Below, piece by piece: positions 45,001 to 58,100 of a stretch of 64,000 bases of DNA. Both the position numbers and the translations under genes were made by a program. Under the pieces are notes generated by a model that saw nothing but the letters and a program-made list of their open reading frames with translations, did no database searches and had not been told where the DNA came from. The stretch comes from Icerya purchasi (taxonomy: Eukaryota; Arthropoda; Insecta; Hemiptera; Monophlebidae), in NCBI GenBank assembly GCA_039619475.1, contig CM077115.1:36344083-36408082 (forward strand), given 5' to 3'. Numbering within the stretch: position 1 is the first letter of the stretch; every line of letters starts with the position of its first letter.

Positions 45001-46141
45001 CGTTAATTAAATAACGCATAAAAATGCATATTTAGGACGTTAATGCATATAAATACATATTTCGGCCGGTTTTAAGGATTTTTAAACGTTTTTAGTAATT
45101 TTATATAAAGAAAATACACAAACATACACTGAAACACACTTGTGCGCAATTACACATATATGAAACTGCAAAAAGATCAAAGTAAATATTATATCAAAAT
45201 TTATAACTTCCTATAGACAAAATAAAAGTATCTAAGAAAATTTATCATTTTTTGAAGAGGTCTGTTTTGGGTGACAGCTTTTACGATGTATTCATTAAAG
45301 AACAAAAAAAAGTTTAGCTATCTGATTTTGTTAGTCGCGAAAAATGAGGTAGCAAATTTTTCTTTTGAATTGTGTACCGAAAAGTACCTCGTGAAAGCGT
45401 AAAATTGTCATAAAATGTAGTTTTTATTTTTTTGGCTCTGTTCCATCATTCCAAAAAAAAAGCTAAAAAAAATAGCACATTCTCCGGGTAAAAATACACA
45501 TCATACTTTTTTCTACGATAAAAGCACTAAACAATATTTTGTAATGACGTTTTGAAATTTTCGAAATTAAATTTGGCGTTGAAAATTCTAAAAAAAATTT
45601 ACACTTGCAGGATTTTTAACTTCTCGGAATCCAAGAAAAAAAAAAATAATAATAAAGATCGGTAAAAATGGAACTGAGGTATTTAAAAAAAAGCAAAAAA
45701 TAACAACAGTAGCGTCTACGGAATGAGAAGTCTAAAAATTGTAGGAAAGACTTCTTTCAATATGCTCTACAAGGAGATATTTTTGTTACGAGGATTGGCT
45801 GATGGATACTTTTTAGCAACTAACCAGTCAGACCCTTTGAGCCGGACACATGATCTTCACTATGTAATGGATTATTAGCAGTTCATTACATGACCTCATT
45901 CAATCGATGTCACTTTAAAAACTAAGTCAAATGCTATGGCTTCATCGTAATGCAGGATGAAATTAATTACAAGTAACAAAAACTTTAAATGGAATATCCG
46001 ATGAAAATAAAACCCCTTATAATCTATTTGAAGCGATCACTAGTGTCTTGCAAGTTTAAATTTTTCTATACGAACGGCTAATACTGTAATCCCTGTATCA
46101 CAAAAAAAAGTCTTTAAACTTTAATTGAATATATTAAATAA

Positions 46142-46178
<37 letters not shown>

Positions 46179-49100
46179 CGATTTTGGCCGGCTATGGACC
46201 GGGTGAAATTTCACTCTCTTCAGTATTTCTTCTTCTTCTTTCTCTCCTCAACCTAATGGTTGGTGGGTATTAGTATGGCCGTGCTAGATCCGTATGCGGG
46301 AGTGGGCATGTGCTTTTATGTTGGTATAACTTTCACCGTTTTTTATTTGGTCCATATATCTAAATCTTAGTCTGCCTTTACTCCTTCTTCTGTTCATCTT
46401 TCCTTCGATTATTGTTTTCATCCATTCTGAATGTGTGATCAGATGTCCAATCATTTCATCTCTTCTCCTGTTGATTGTATTCCGGATTTCTCGTTGCTCA
46501 TTTATCCTGTGAAACACTTCGTTGTTAGTTGTTTTGCTCGTCCAAGGTATCTTCAATATCCGACGTCAACACCACATTTCGAACGCTTGGATCTTATCAT
46601 TTTCGCTTTTTAAGATTGTCCATGTTTCTGCTCCATATAGTGCCACACTCCAGATGAAGCTTTTTATAAAAAGCTTTCTGGTATTTATTGGTATATTTTT
46701 TGATACGAGCAAGAGTTTTTTGCGAGAGCTATCCTTCTCTTTATATCCTTCGTGCTTTGTCCGTCCGATGTTACTATACTTCCTAAGTAGGAGAACTCAT
46801 TTACTTGTTTTATACTCTGTTGATTCAAGAGAATATTTATACACTGTTTTCTACTTTTCGAGCACACCATGACCTTGGTCTTTTTGGTATTTATGGTAAT
46901 TTTACATCTCTCTCTCTTAGGGCTTTATTTAACATATTTAAAGATTTTTGCAGTCCTTCCTCGGTTTCCGCTATTACTGCTATATCGTCGGCAAATCTTA
47001 TTGTATTATGTACTCTCCCATTTATTTTTATTCCATTATTATTTTTTTTCTACATAATCTTCCATTGCCTCCTTGATATAGCTGTTAAAAAGTATCGGTG
47101 AATGGTTGCATCCTTGACGAACTCCTTTATCTACCTTTGCTTTTTGTTCACCTATAATTATTGATTGATTCTTGTACAGGCGGAATAGTAGCCGTTGGTC
47201 TCTGAAGTCTATGTTTTGTTTCTTCAATGAGTTGAATAGTATATTCCAGTCTACATAATCGAAGGCCTTCTCTATATCTACGAAAGCAATGTAGACCGCT
47301 TTTCCTATTTCCATAGCTTTTTCAATGATCAAACGTAGAGAGAGTATATAGCTTCTCTAACGCCTTTGTTCTTCCTGAAACCAAACTGATCATCCCTTAA
47401 GTTGTTTTCAATTTTAGCTTCTATTCGATTGTAAATGATTCTCGTCAAAATTTTGAGAGCATGAGGCAAAATATTCAGTGTTCTATAGTCTTTACATTTT
47501 TGAGCATTATGCTTTTTTGGTACGGGGACTAACAGACCCCGCTCGAAATCTTTTGGAATGGTTCCTTCCATGTATATTTCATTTAGTAAATTAAATATTG
47601 CGTTTTTGGTTTTGTCACCTGATAATTTAAACAGTTCTCCAGGAATTTAATCAACTCCTACCACCGCTTTACTTGCCTTTAGTTTGTTTAAAGCTTTTTC
47701 GAATTCACTTTTTCATATGGGCGGACCTTTCTCTTCTTATTGTAGGTTGGCTTCTTCTTTCAAAATTGAATCATCAATTGGATCACCGTTGTACACCCTG
47801 TCAAGAAAGTATCGGGAATTGTCAATTTAAATCTCCCGGGTAATAGCTAGGCAGATAATTTTTTTTTTCCAGGTTGGTACAACTGTTTTGTATTATGATG
47901 CCTATTTTTAGCGCGATCTGTCAACCAGTGTGTTTACAGCAGCTGTTAAAATCAGTCGACCTTGAAGTGTTTTGTCGAAGTTTTACAATGAGTGAAAATA
48001 TTGAACAACGTACTTGTGTTAAATTCTGTGTTTCGAACGAAATTTCTTGTGCCGATACACTGAAAATGTTACAGAAGGCTTTTGGTGAATCTGCTTTATC
48101 AAAAACGCGGGTTTACGAGTGGTACAGAGCGTTCAAGGATGGTCGGGAGACGGTCGAAGACATGCCTCGCTCTGGACGGCCTTCAACGAGTGTGACCGAT
48201 GATAACGTCGATAAAATCAAGGAAATCGTTGCTGAAAATTGTCATGTGAGCTTGAGAGAGATGGCTCATGGATTGGGCATGTCACACGAGAGCGTACGTA
48301 CGATTGTGCACGAAAAATTGGGTATGCAACGCGTTGCGGCTCGGCTTGTTCCGAAAGACCTGAATTTCTTTCAAAAAAAGTACCGAGAACAGGTAGCTGC
48401 AGACATGCTGGATCGAGCCAATTTGGATCCTACCTTCTTGGAAAAGATAATTACTGATGACGAGACATGGGTGTACGAGTACGACACGCTTACGAACCAG
48501 CAATCGTCCGAATGGCGGCCAATTGGCGCGCCAAAGCCGAAAAAACCTCGCCAAAGCCGATCGAAAGTGAAGATCATGTTGATTGTTTTCTTCGATATTC
48601 GAGGCGTGGTACACTATGAATATGTGCCAGCCGGACAGACAGTCACCAAAGAGTTTTACTTAAGTGTTTTGAGACGTTTGAGAGAGGCTATCCGTCGTAA
48701 ACGTAACGATTTGTGGGTCGACAATTCTTGGATTCTCCATCACGATAATGCGCCGTCTCACAAAGCCATAATTGTGAATGAGTTTTTGGCCAAACACTCG
48801 GTAAATATCATCGAACAACCGCCGTATTCACCAGATTTAGCACCCTGCGACTTCTTCCTATTCTCAAAACTCAAATTTCCGCTACGGGGAATGCGCTTCG
48901 AATCGATTGATGACATCAAGACGAATGCGACGCGAGAGCTAAAGGCCATCCCGGAAACCGCCTATCAGAAGTGCTTTGCCGAGTGGAAAAAGCGTAGGCA
49001 TATGTGCATCGCTTCGAATGGATGTTATTTTGAAGGTGACAAAATAAATTTGGATGAAAATTAAAAATTGTTCGTTTTATTTAACAATTCCCGATACTTT

Positions 49101-52100
49101 CTTGACAGGGTGTATAGCTCTTCAATGTATTGTTTCCATCTGTTTTGGATATCCTTATTATCAACTAACAGCTTGCCGTTCATGTCTCTTAAGGTACTTA
49201 GTTTCTTTCTTTTACCTGAGAACTGTCTTTTGATATCATTGTAGGCCTTTTCTGTATTGCCCTTTTTCATATTATCATCTATAGTTTTACACTATTCGCC
49301 GATCCATTTTTCCTTGGCTTTCCGAATTTCTCTATTTACCATATTTCTATATTTCTTATATTTCTGCTCGTTATTGTTTACATTAGCCATTCTTCTTAAT
49401 TCCATTAGATGTAGTATTTCTTTAGTTACCCATGACTTGTAAATTACTTTTTTCTTCTTTGCCTATTTGTTCTTCCGCACTTTTAATTATTTTCTGTTTG
49501 ATGTAATTCCATTTCTCATCGATCCTTGTATGGAACGGTGTATCCGTGTTAATTGCTTTATCGGTTTCTTCCATAAAGACTTTCTGCAGTTTTTGATCAT
49601 TTTTAATTTTCTTTATGTTCCATCTTTTAAAATTGTTGTTTCTTATTTTCTTTTTCATCCGTAACTTGCTTGTCATTATTATCGGTACATGGTCGGATTC
49701 TACATCCGCGCCTGGAAAACTTTTACAAACCTTCACTTGGTTGCGGTACCTACTGCGTACTAGGATATAGTCTAATTGATATCTTTCAGTATTACCGGGG
49801 GCTCTCCAAGTATATCTTCTTCTTTTTGGTTGGTCGAACATTGTGTTAGTTATGATTAAGTCATGGCATATACGGAATTCTACCAGACTTTCCCCTCTTT
49901 TATTACGTTCTCCAAGTCCAAATTTTCCTACCACATTTTTTGTTTCTTCCTCTCCTACTACCGTATTCCAATCCCCCCAAGATCATTAAGTTGTCTTTGG
50001 TATCTATATCCATTAATATTTCTTCGATCTGTTGGTATACGTCTTCAATTTCTTCATCTGTGTGTGCACTCGTTGGCATATACACTTGCATTAAAACTAG
50101 ATCTTTAGGTTCCGATTCGATTTTTATTAAAATGATTCTTTCATTGTATCCACAAACACTTTTGACTTTATTTGCTACCCGCTTGTTTAAGAGGAATCCA
50201 ACTCCTGCCATTCGATTCGTAGCGCCGCAATATATAAATCTGTAATCTTCACTCCACATATCGTTCACTTACTCCGAGGATATCTTCCTTCAATCTTTCC
50301 ATTTCTTGTTTTAAATTCGCCAGTTTGCCAGACTTCATTGATCTCACATTCCATGTTCCAATCCTGTATGTTTCCCAAAACCATTTCCTTGTCGCATGTG
50401 TGTTCCCTCCTGCAGAGTTCTGTATCCGGCTGGGCACAAGGGAACTCGAATCCCTCTGCATTACTGCAGGGGATCGCCCATTGCCTGACACACCGTTTTC
50501 AGTGCTTCCCATGGGTGCAGCATTACCAGATCTTTCACATGCCATCATTTATACTAGGAAACGTAGTATTTCTTCATTAATTCTTTAATTTTTCTTTCAT
50601 TTGTCCGGATTGCTCCAGTTTCCTTTTTATTCCTTTTCTTTGTACATTTGTAACTATTGTATCTCTTTCTTCGGAATATACTTCTATCCATGATTTCGTC
50701 TTCTTCTATTCCCATTTCTGTAATGTCGTCTTTTACTACCCGAAATCAGCTAATTATTATTATTACTTCTTATCAATAATAAAATATATATGTAGGTTTC
50801 GATCAATTTTAACGCGAATTTTTCCTTAAATGTTTGCAATGTTGGTGAGATCCTTCACATCAAATTTTTGATACAATCCCGAACGTCCCACCTAAGGTGT
50901 TCACTTGTCAGAATGAAAAATAAATTTATGAATAGTTGGTTAGACAACGATGTTCGGTTCTAATTCCGCTGGCACAATAATAATAAATAAATAAATGAAT
51001 AAATAAAAGTATTTTAATAAGAAATAAGTGTACTTTTTTAAAAATATTTTGGTATTATTAAAAATTAACAATTTTACACTTAACTTACAGTTACTTTATT
51101 ATTTTGACCAAATGAAGTATTAGAAAAGTATTTTTTTTAAATTTTAAAAACATTTTTATTAATAATAATTTTCACTTTACTATAGTTTTATACCTGAATT
51201 AAAATTTTTCTCAGCGGCGGCATAACATAGGCTGGATTTAGTACGCTCAATCTACCGATTACGCAAAGAGACATTTCCCGAATTTCAAAGTTTTCGTCAT
51301 TCAGTGCAACAAACAACGAACTTAAATTCTCGGCTTGGGCGAGAAAGTAGTCGAAACTTTCATCTAATGATTCGAATACTGACAGACGGACCTCGGAATC
51401 TGTTTTTAAAAAGCAAAAAAACATTTTCATTTAAGAGAAATTCCAAACAGAGATAAAATAATATTTTTATTGGACAGTAACGGCGAATATTTCAGCTTGT
51501 CCATTTATACTAATGTAATTTTCATTTCAATTTTTAGTTGTAATAAGTATGTCACAAAAAATTACAACATTAAAAGGAAACCAAAAAAAAAAAAAAAAAA
51601 AGACAGTTGGATCATAAATTTTAAGTGATAACTTCTTGCAGATGAAAAAAAATTAAAAAAAGTGTAAACCAAATAGAGATTGTTTTATTAAGTAAAGTTT
51701 GTAAGGAATGTATAAAATGTACCAAAGTGTCGGGTTTAGGAAATGAAAATAAATATGCTTTTTCATAAACCAAGTAACGAAAGCTAGAACGAAAAAAAAG
51801 AAATACATAAATAGTTTATATGGCAAAATATACTGCAATGCAAAGGTTGCAACTAATACACGGTGAGTGTACACTTTTTAGAAAATGTGTTACGCACTTC
51901 AACTTTTTCCGTAACTTTTTCAAAATAGTGACCCTACACATGTAAAATAGTGCCGATTTCTACCTAGCTAATTCTACTTAAAATATTACCCTTGAATTCT
52001 TTATATCCTCAGTGGCAAGATAAACTGCCTAACGCCGTTTTCTGCATATCCGCGCTATCTTTAAGAGCAAAGTAAACTGCAATCAACCACAAGTCTTGTA

Positions 52101-55100
52101 ACCTAATATGACGTATTTTAAGTGTCTACGATAACGATATTTCGTGTACGTACCGAAGAATTGCAAATTTCGGTATGATTAATCCAACGAAATTCGAGTT
52201 TACAATTAAAGAATAATCACGCCTTGACAAATCTTTTGTAAGTATATTAATTTTTTTTTTAGTTTTGATTGGTTTTCCCATTTAATTTTAAATAGAAAAA
52301 ATTATATTTTAAAAAAAAGTACCGACTTAACATTTTCTCTAGAAATTTAAAAAAAAAACAAAAAAAACACTAAAAAGTAAAAAATAACTATTTCATAAAA
52401 GATATTTCAGAGGAATATACTTAATGATGTTATAATTATTCTTAAACATTAATAGAGTAGACACCGAATTCATATTGCATCAATAATTAGAAATGGGTAC
52501 AATTTAATTGCAACTAAATATTTAAATGTTTCTGATATTCACAATAGTTGACTTATATAAAACGACTGGTTAAATGATTTTTTTAACTATTGTAATTTAA
52601 ATCCAGTTCCGACTTTAAAGTACTAATTTTGTTTAAGAATAATCAATATCCTTAATTCTGAATTATTTTTTATCAAATAATTTTATTTTGTTACTTTTTA
52701 AGGTAATTAAACCCCTTAGAGTACATCTCGAAGTCGGGTTGTTCTGTTATTTTTAGATTTATTTCAAAATTTTTTTGGTATAAATGATTTTGAGTAATAA
52801 TATGTGGACAGGCCAACTGAAAATGCCGTAACCTTCTTTACTCTATAAAGCTGAGTACTAGTTCAAGAGTAATGTTCAAATGTAATATTTCCGTCAGTGA
52901 CGAACTGGTAGCTACGGAAGTTTCAGATTTGTTATCACTTTTTTCATATCTACATTTTCATGCTAAACTAATGTTGATAATTCTCTAAGTCAGTCGCGTT
53001 CATCGTTCCTTTAGTTCTGAAATTTTAAGGGTTCATACCTTCCCTATATTCTTATGAAAATTCTTCGGCTAATTTTGTCCGACTATGTTAAATAAAGAAC
53101 TTCTCTTAAGAACATTTCTCTCTTTTTAACGTTATTTGATGATTACTGATTGTCAGTACTCACCAATACTCATTGCTCGTACGGAACCATCACTGATTGA
53201 CACAGCTTCTAATAAACACAAAGGGTATCATTGGAGCTGGTCCATATAGTCAAAAGTTATACGCGGTAGTGTAAAGGGCATAATATTTTGTCACTGATGA
53301 GTTTGTAAACGGGTCTACGGGGGGTTTCAAATTCGTTTTCTTTATCGGAATTTACGTTTACATAGAATTAATATTGATAACATTCAAGTTACCGGCGTTC
53401 ATTGACTTTTTTAATTTCAAAATCCTGAGCGTTCCTAATGATGAAAAGGCGACGATTGAAAAAAGAAAAGAAAGATCAATTTTCCAACTACTATAAAATA
53501 GGCTGTGTTTAAAATTTCATAGTTAATATTTATTCGGCTATATTAAAAATTAATTTTCTTTCCAGTTTACGTTTCGAAAATAACATTAATAATTTTGAAG
53601 AAGTCGATCGCGTCCGCTACTATAAAAATTTCTCTATCTCTTTAATCCACCTTATTTGATCACTACTGAGAGTATCTGTGTTCACTGATACTCATCTACG
53701 GTGGCCATTCAAACATAATTTTTAAATTCCCGATTTATTCCCGGTCCAAATTTTCCCGATTTCCTGGTTACTAGAATTGTACAAGAGTTTATACGAACGT
53801 TCTTCCGTTTGTGTACAATAACAAACCAAACAAATTGAAGCGAAGGCAAATAAAATATCGGCAGAAACAAAAAAAAAATTGGAAATTAAATTTTTTTGAA
53901 ATCATTCACATTTTAAATATTTTTTTACCCGTTACAATGACCGCTAACGAACTCAAAAACGATATTATACGTTTACTTTATTATTACAAAAGTTTGTTGA
54001 AGTTTATAGCAAGCTGATTTACCTCTTAAATAGTTCTGACTTATAAAATTTATTTGACGTCTAATATTTACCGGACTTTAAGAGCTTTACGGAGCTCAAA
54101 CCTCCCCGAAAGTTTTACTGACGGAATTCAGCCCTCCCAATAAACTGAAATGCGTAATAAAAAAAATTTTTATGCCTTTCATTAAAATTTTAACTAGAAT
54201 GTACTGGCAATAAATAGAAATAAAGAAAATATAGAGACTTTCCGTAATAGAAAAAGGTTTTTTTATAGAAAAATTAGGGGCAAATTGGTGAATATAGAAC
54301 GAAATTTTTTCTGTTACTACTGATAATGTTTTTGACCGCCACAGCATATTTCATATACGTAAAAATGAGCTCCGTAATTTATTCTGGCGTAAAATAAATT
54401 AAAAAATGCATTCATTTTCCACTTCAAATGATTTTTATTCTATCAAAACTATTCTTTAGCAAATTTTCCTTTTTTTCCTGATTTTACAACAAAATTCCCG
54501 GTTTATTCCCAGTTGGGTGACCGCACTGTCATCGGTACTTATACAGGTCGTCCAACACTGACCGGTACTCAAAGAATCATAAAATCGGTCTAATTAATCA
54601 AAAGATATGCATATAAGCCGACATAAAAAAAAATATCTACACGATGAACGTGTATGATAACCTTCTCTTTTTGAAGCTGGTGAGAAGTAGTTTGTAGTGC
54701 CAGGATGAGATAGAGAAACCTACCAACTTTTAAAAAACGTAATAGGCAAGATACGAAACTAATTTTATTCGCGTTCGAAAGTGGAAGAAAGTTCTTTTAC
54801 GACCAGTAAATATTTAACGTAAGTGACTGGACGGTTGAACAACGCGCGTTCACGGTAAAACAGTATTTTCGGAATAATATCCCATACGTGAAAACAGGGC
54901 GCGAGTTTCATAAATGTTTTTCGATTTCATCTGAAACAACTTCTATTTACTACTAAGATGATTCCTCTTCAAAACTAGGTCAAAAATTTCCGCGAGACTG
55001 GCTCTGTAAAAACCTCCGGGACTTCCAAAGTCTGTGAGGACTTCACCAAACATTGCTCGAGTTCGCGCTGCAATTCAACAAAGTCCGAGTCGTTCCGCGC

Positions 55101-58100
55101 GTATGCACGTTAAAAATCTCAACAAAGCTGACCTTCAGGACAATTGAAATTACCATCCTTATAAAATTCTATACACGCACCAACTTTTACCTAACGATTA
55201 TCCCGCCTGCGTTCAACTTTGTGATGTTAGAAAAAATCGCCTCTAAAGAGATTCCTTTAAACGCGATTTGAATAACGGATGAAGCGCATTTTAATCTAAA
55301 CGGAGACGTAAATAAACAAAATCTACGTTGTTACCGGTGCGAGGAGAATCCGCAAAATTATATGCGAGAAACACCTCCATTTCCGGAAGATGACAGCATA
55401 GATGAGCATTGCTGCGTGGGGAATAATCGGGTCGCGTTTATTCGACGAATCAGTGAATGGAGAGCGCTGTACCAAGCGCTATTTAACGATTTCTTTGTTA
55501 AAACTGAACTGAAAAGAATGAGGAAGTGTTCTCGAATACAGTTCTAGCAAGTCGAGGCGGCAACTTGCCGTACCACACGCAAAACAATGATTTTGTTAGA
55601 GCGACTGTTTGGTAGCCGCATAATTTTGCGTAGCTCGAAATTGCGTGGCCGTCATGCTCACCCGATTTATCCGCTCGTAATTTCTTTATACCGGGATATT
55701 TAAAATCAAAAGTGTACGAAAATTAATCTAGAGACTTGGAGAAACTGAAATCCGAGATTACACCGCATTCTCGCAAGCTATTCGCTGAGAAAAGCGTATC
55801 AAAATTTTGAAACTCCTCTTCGTAATCGTATCGAAAATCGTGGTTCTCATTTAAGTGGCATCATTTTTAAGATAACAAAGCTGTTACCAGACTAAATATG
55901 TCCTCTTCTCCCATTTGGTTAAGAAAAAAGAAAAATAAAAAAAATCCCAGCATTATTTGTTCCAGAGTTATTACGTTTTAAAAGTTGTTAGGTTTCTCTG
56001 CCGCAACCGGCTATAATCAACTGCAAAAAAAAAAAAAAGATAATTCTTAGTAATTATTTAACAACCGGAAATGTGTAAATATGTAATATTAATAAACCTG
56101 TGTCGGTAATTCCAACCACTAATAATTTCGAAAGTACATCTGCGATCACTTTTGTAACCGCTTTTGATTTTCTTTTAAAGATCGATTCGATAGCTAATCG
56201 TAGCAAGCGGCTACACGTATAAACTGCTTCTATTCGTATTTCTTGTTGTTCACTGTTTAAAAAATGATCGGCGCAGCGACATACGAACTGCAGCAATGAA
56301 TGTCCTGCAAACAGAAAATTTAACGCTTAGTAAAAGTCTGCAAACATAACATTCTAAATTTGCGCGATAAATATTAAAAATTTACTACGTTCTGAATTAG
56401 GAACGGAGTTTTTTCAAATTCCAGTCTGGCAAAATTACAAGACATTTCTACCTCTAAAAACCTAATCAACAAATATATCGAGAGCGTATAACCGTTTAAA
56501 CGGGAGGGGGGGGGGTTAGTTTTTAAATGATAAGCAGAAGGCAAGAGGGAAACCACCGCTGTATATTTCCCAGGTTATCATTATGACAGAAAATCCAAAA
56601 GTAATGGCCCTGAGTCCGGTGCAGCCCTTAAATGGGCACAGGGTGCGAAGAATCCCACCGTCTGTCAATGGTAATACAAGAAACAGGGATTCACAAATGA
56701 TAATTGCTACCTGAAATGTGCGAAACCTATATCAAACAGGTAAATGGGATAATGTATTAAAAGAAATGGAGAGATTAAACATAGGAATACTTGGAATTTG
56801 CGAACACAGATGGACTGGAAATGCAGAAATAAAGGCTAAAGAAGGAAAATTTTATTATTCTGGAAATCAGTATTCACAACACATAAATGGAGTCGGTTTA
56901 ATTGTTAGTAAAGAATATGCGCCTTTTGTAATAGGTTTCATACCTTTCTCAGATAGACTAATGTCCATAAAGCTAAAGATTGGTAAAATTATCGTAAATA
57001 TAGTACAAGTCTACATGCCAACTGCAGATAAAAAATATGATGAAGAAATGGAAGAACAGTATAATGATATAGAAAAGCTGTTGAACAGTTTTAAGACAAA
57101 TGAAATATTGATAGTAATGGAAGACTTCAACGCTAAAGTCGGTGAAGGAAGACGTCAAAATCAAAATCTGGTTGGGCATTTCGGATTAGGCGAAGCAAAC
57201 GAAAGAGGAGAAAGAATGTTCGAGTTTTGCAAACAACATGATCTAGTGATAACAAACACATGGTACAAGTTACCGAAAAGAAGAATATGTACATGGCAAT
57301 CACCTGCAAATAATGAGCATATGATAATACGAAATCAGATAGACTATATCATGATAAGTGAAAGATACGGGAATGCAATCAAACGTGTCGCAGCCTACCC
57401 AGGTGCAGACGTAGGATCAGATCATAATCCCATCATAGCAAGATTTAGGTGCAACTGGAAAATGATTAGAAACAATAAGACTAAAAATAAAAAAGGCATA
57501 GATGTAACTAAATTACAAAATGAAACAAAGAAGAGGGAAATGAAGAGAGAGGTAAACAGAACATTCGCGGGAATATATGAACAAACAAGGCTAGATAGAA
57601 TAAAACAAAAAGTGTCGAAAATCTCAAAGGCAATCAAAGAGACTTGCATAAAGGAATTAAGCAAAAGTGATAATAAAGCGAAGAAACCGCGGATGACGGA
57701 GGAAATTTTAAATCTAATGGAACACCGTCGAAAAGTCAAAAAGGACAGGATTTTATACAAAAGCACACACAAAGCAATAAAAAAGAAGATACGACAAGCT
57801 AAAACTGAATGGATGAAAATACAATGTAAAGAATTAGAAGAACTGCAGGAAAGACACGATGCGTATAATACCCACCGGAAAATTAAAGAGATAACGGCAC
57901 TCTATAGGAAGAAAACATCTGCAAAGTTACTGAAAAAAGATGGCTCCCTAGCAACGGATGTAGAAGAAAAACTAGAAGTATGGACACAATATATAAAAAA
58001 GACGTTCAATGACAAAAAAATAGAAAAGCCAACAGAGATAAGCATAGAGGAAGAAAAGCTAAAAATTCTAAAAACTGAAGTGATACAAGCCATACAATTA

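Larger units (their letters stand above)
46141..50760 (-). mobile_element. APE-type LINE retrotransposon, decayed, split by the mariner
   Basis: A minus-strand non-LTR retrotransposon. Read 5' to 3' (right to left) it has an apurinic-type endonuclease, then the reverse transcriptase, then a basic C-terminal region. The endonuclease shows [10 protein letters not shown] near 50350, YMPTSA near 50075 and ESDHVPI near 49690. The RT shows [19 protein letters not shown] near 47480, [12 protein letters not shown] near 47270, KGVRQGC near 47130 and FADD at 46984-46995. The C-terminal motif [13 protein letters not shown] lies near 46540. The tail is a (TTA)n run at 46142-46177, that is (TAA)n at the LINE 3' end. 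At least one frameshift (about 49930) and stops make it inactive. The endonuclease plus single-ORF layout suggests RTE or a related clade. Confidence 0.88.

Noticed and set aside
47874..47987. 38-codon N-terminal extension of the mariner transposase
   Set aside because: Mariner proteins start at about the ATG at 47988; the extension lies in the 5' untranslated part of the element.
46431..50588. Many plus-strand frames in the 46-50.6 kb region
   Set aside because: All are shadows of the minus-strand LINE; none has a domain of its own.
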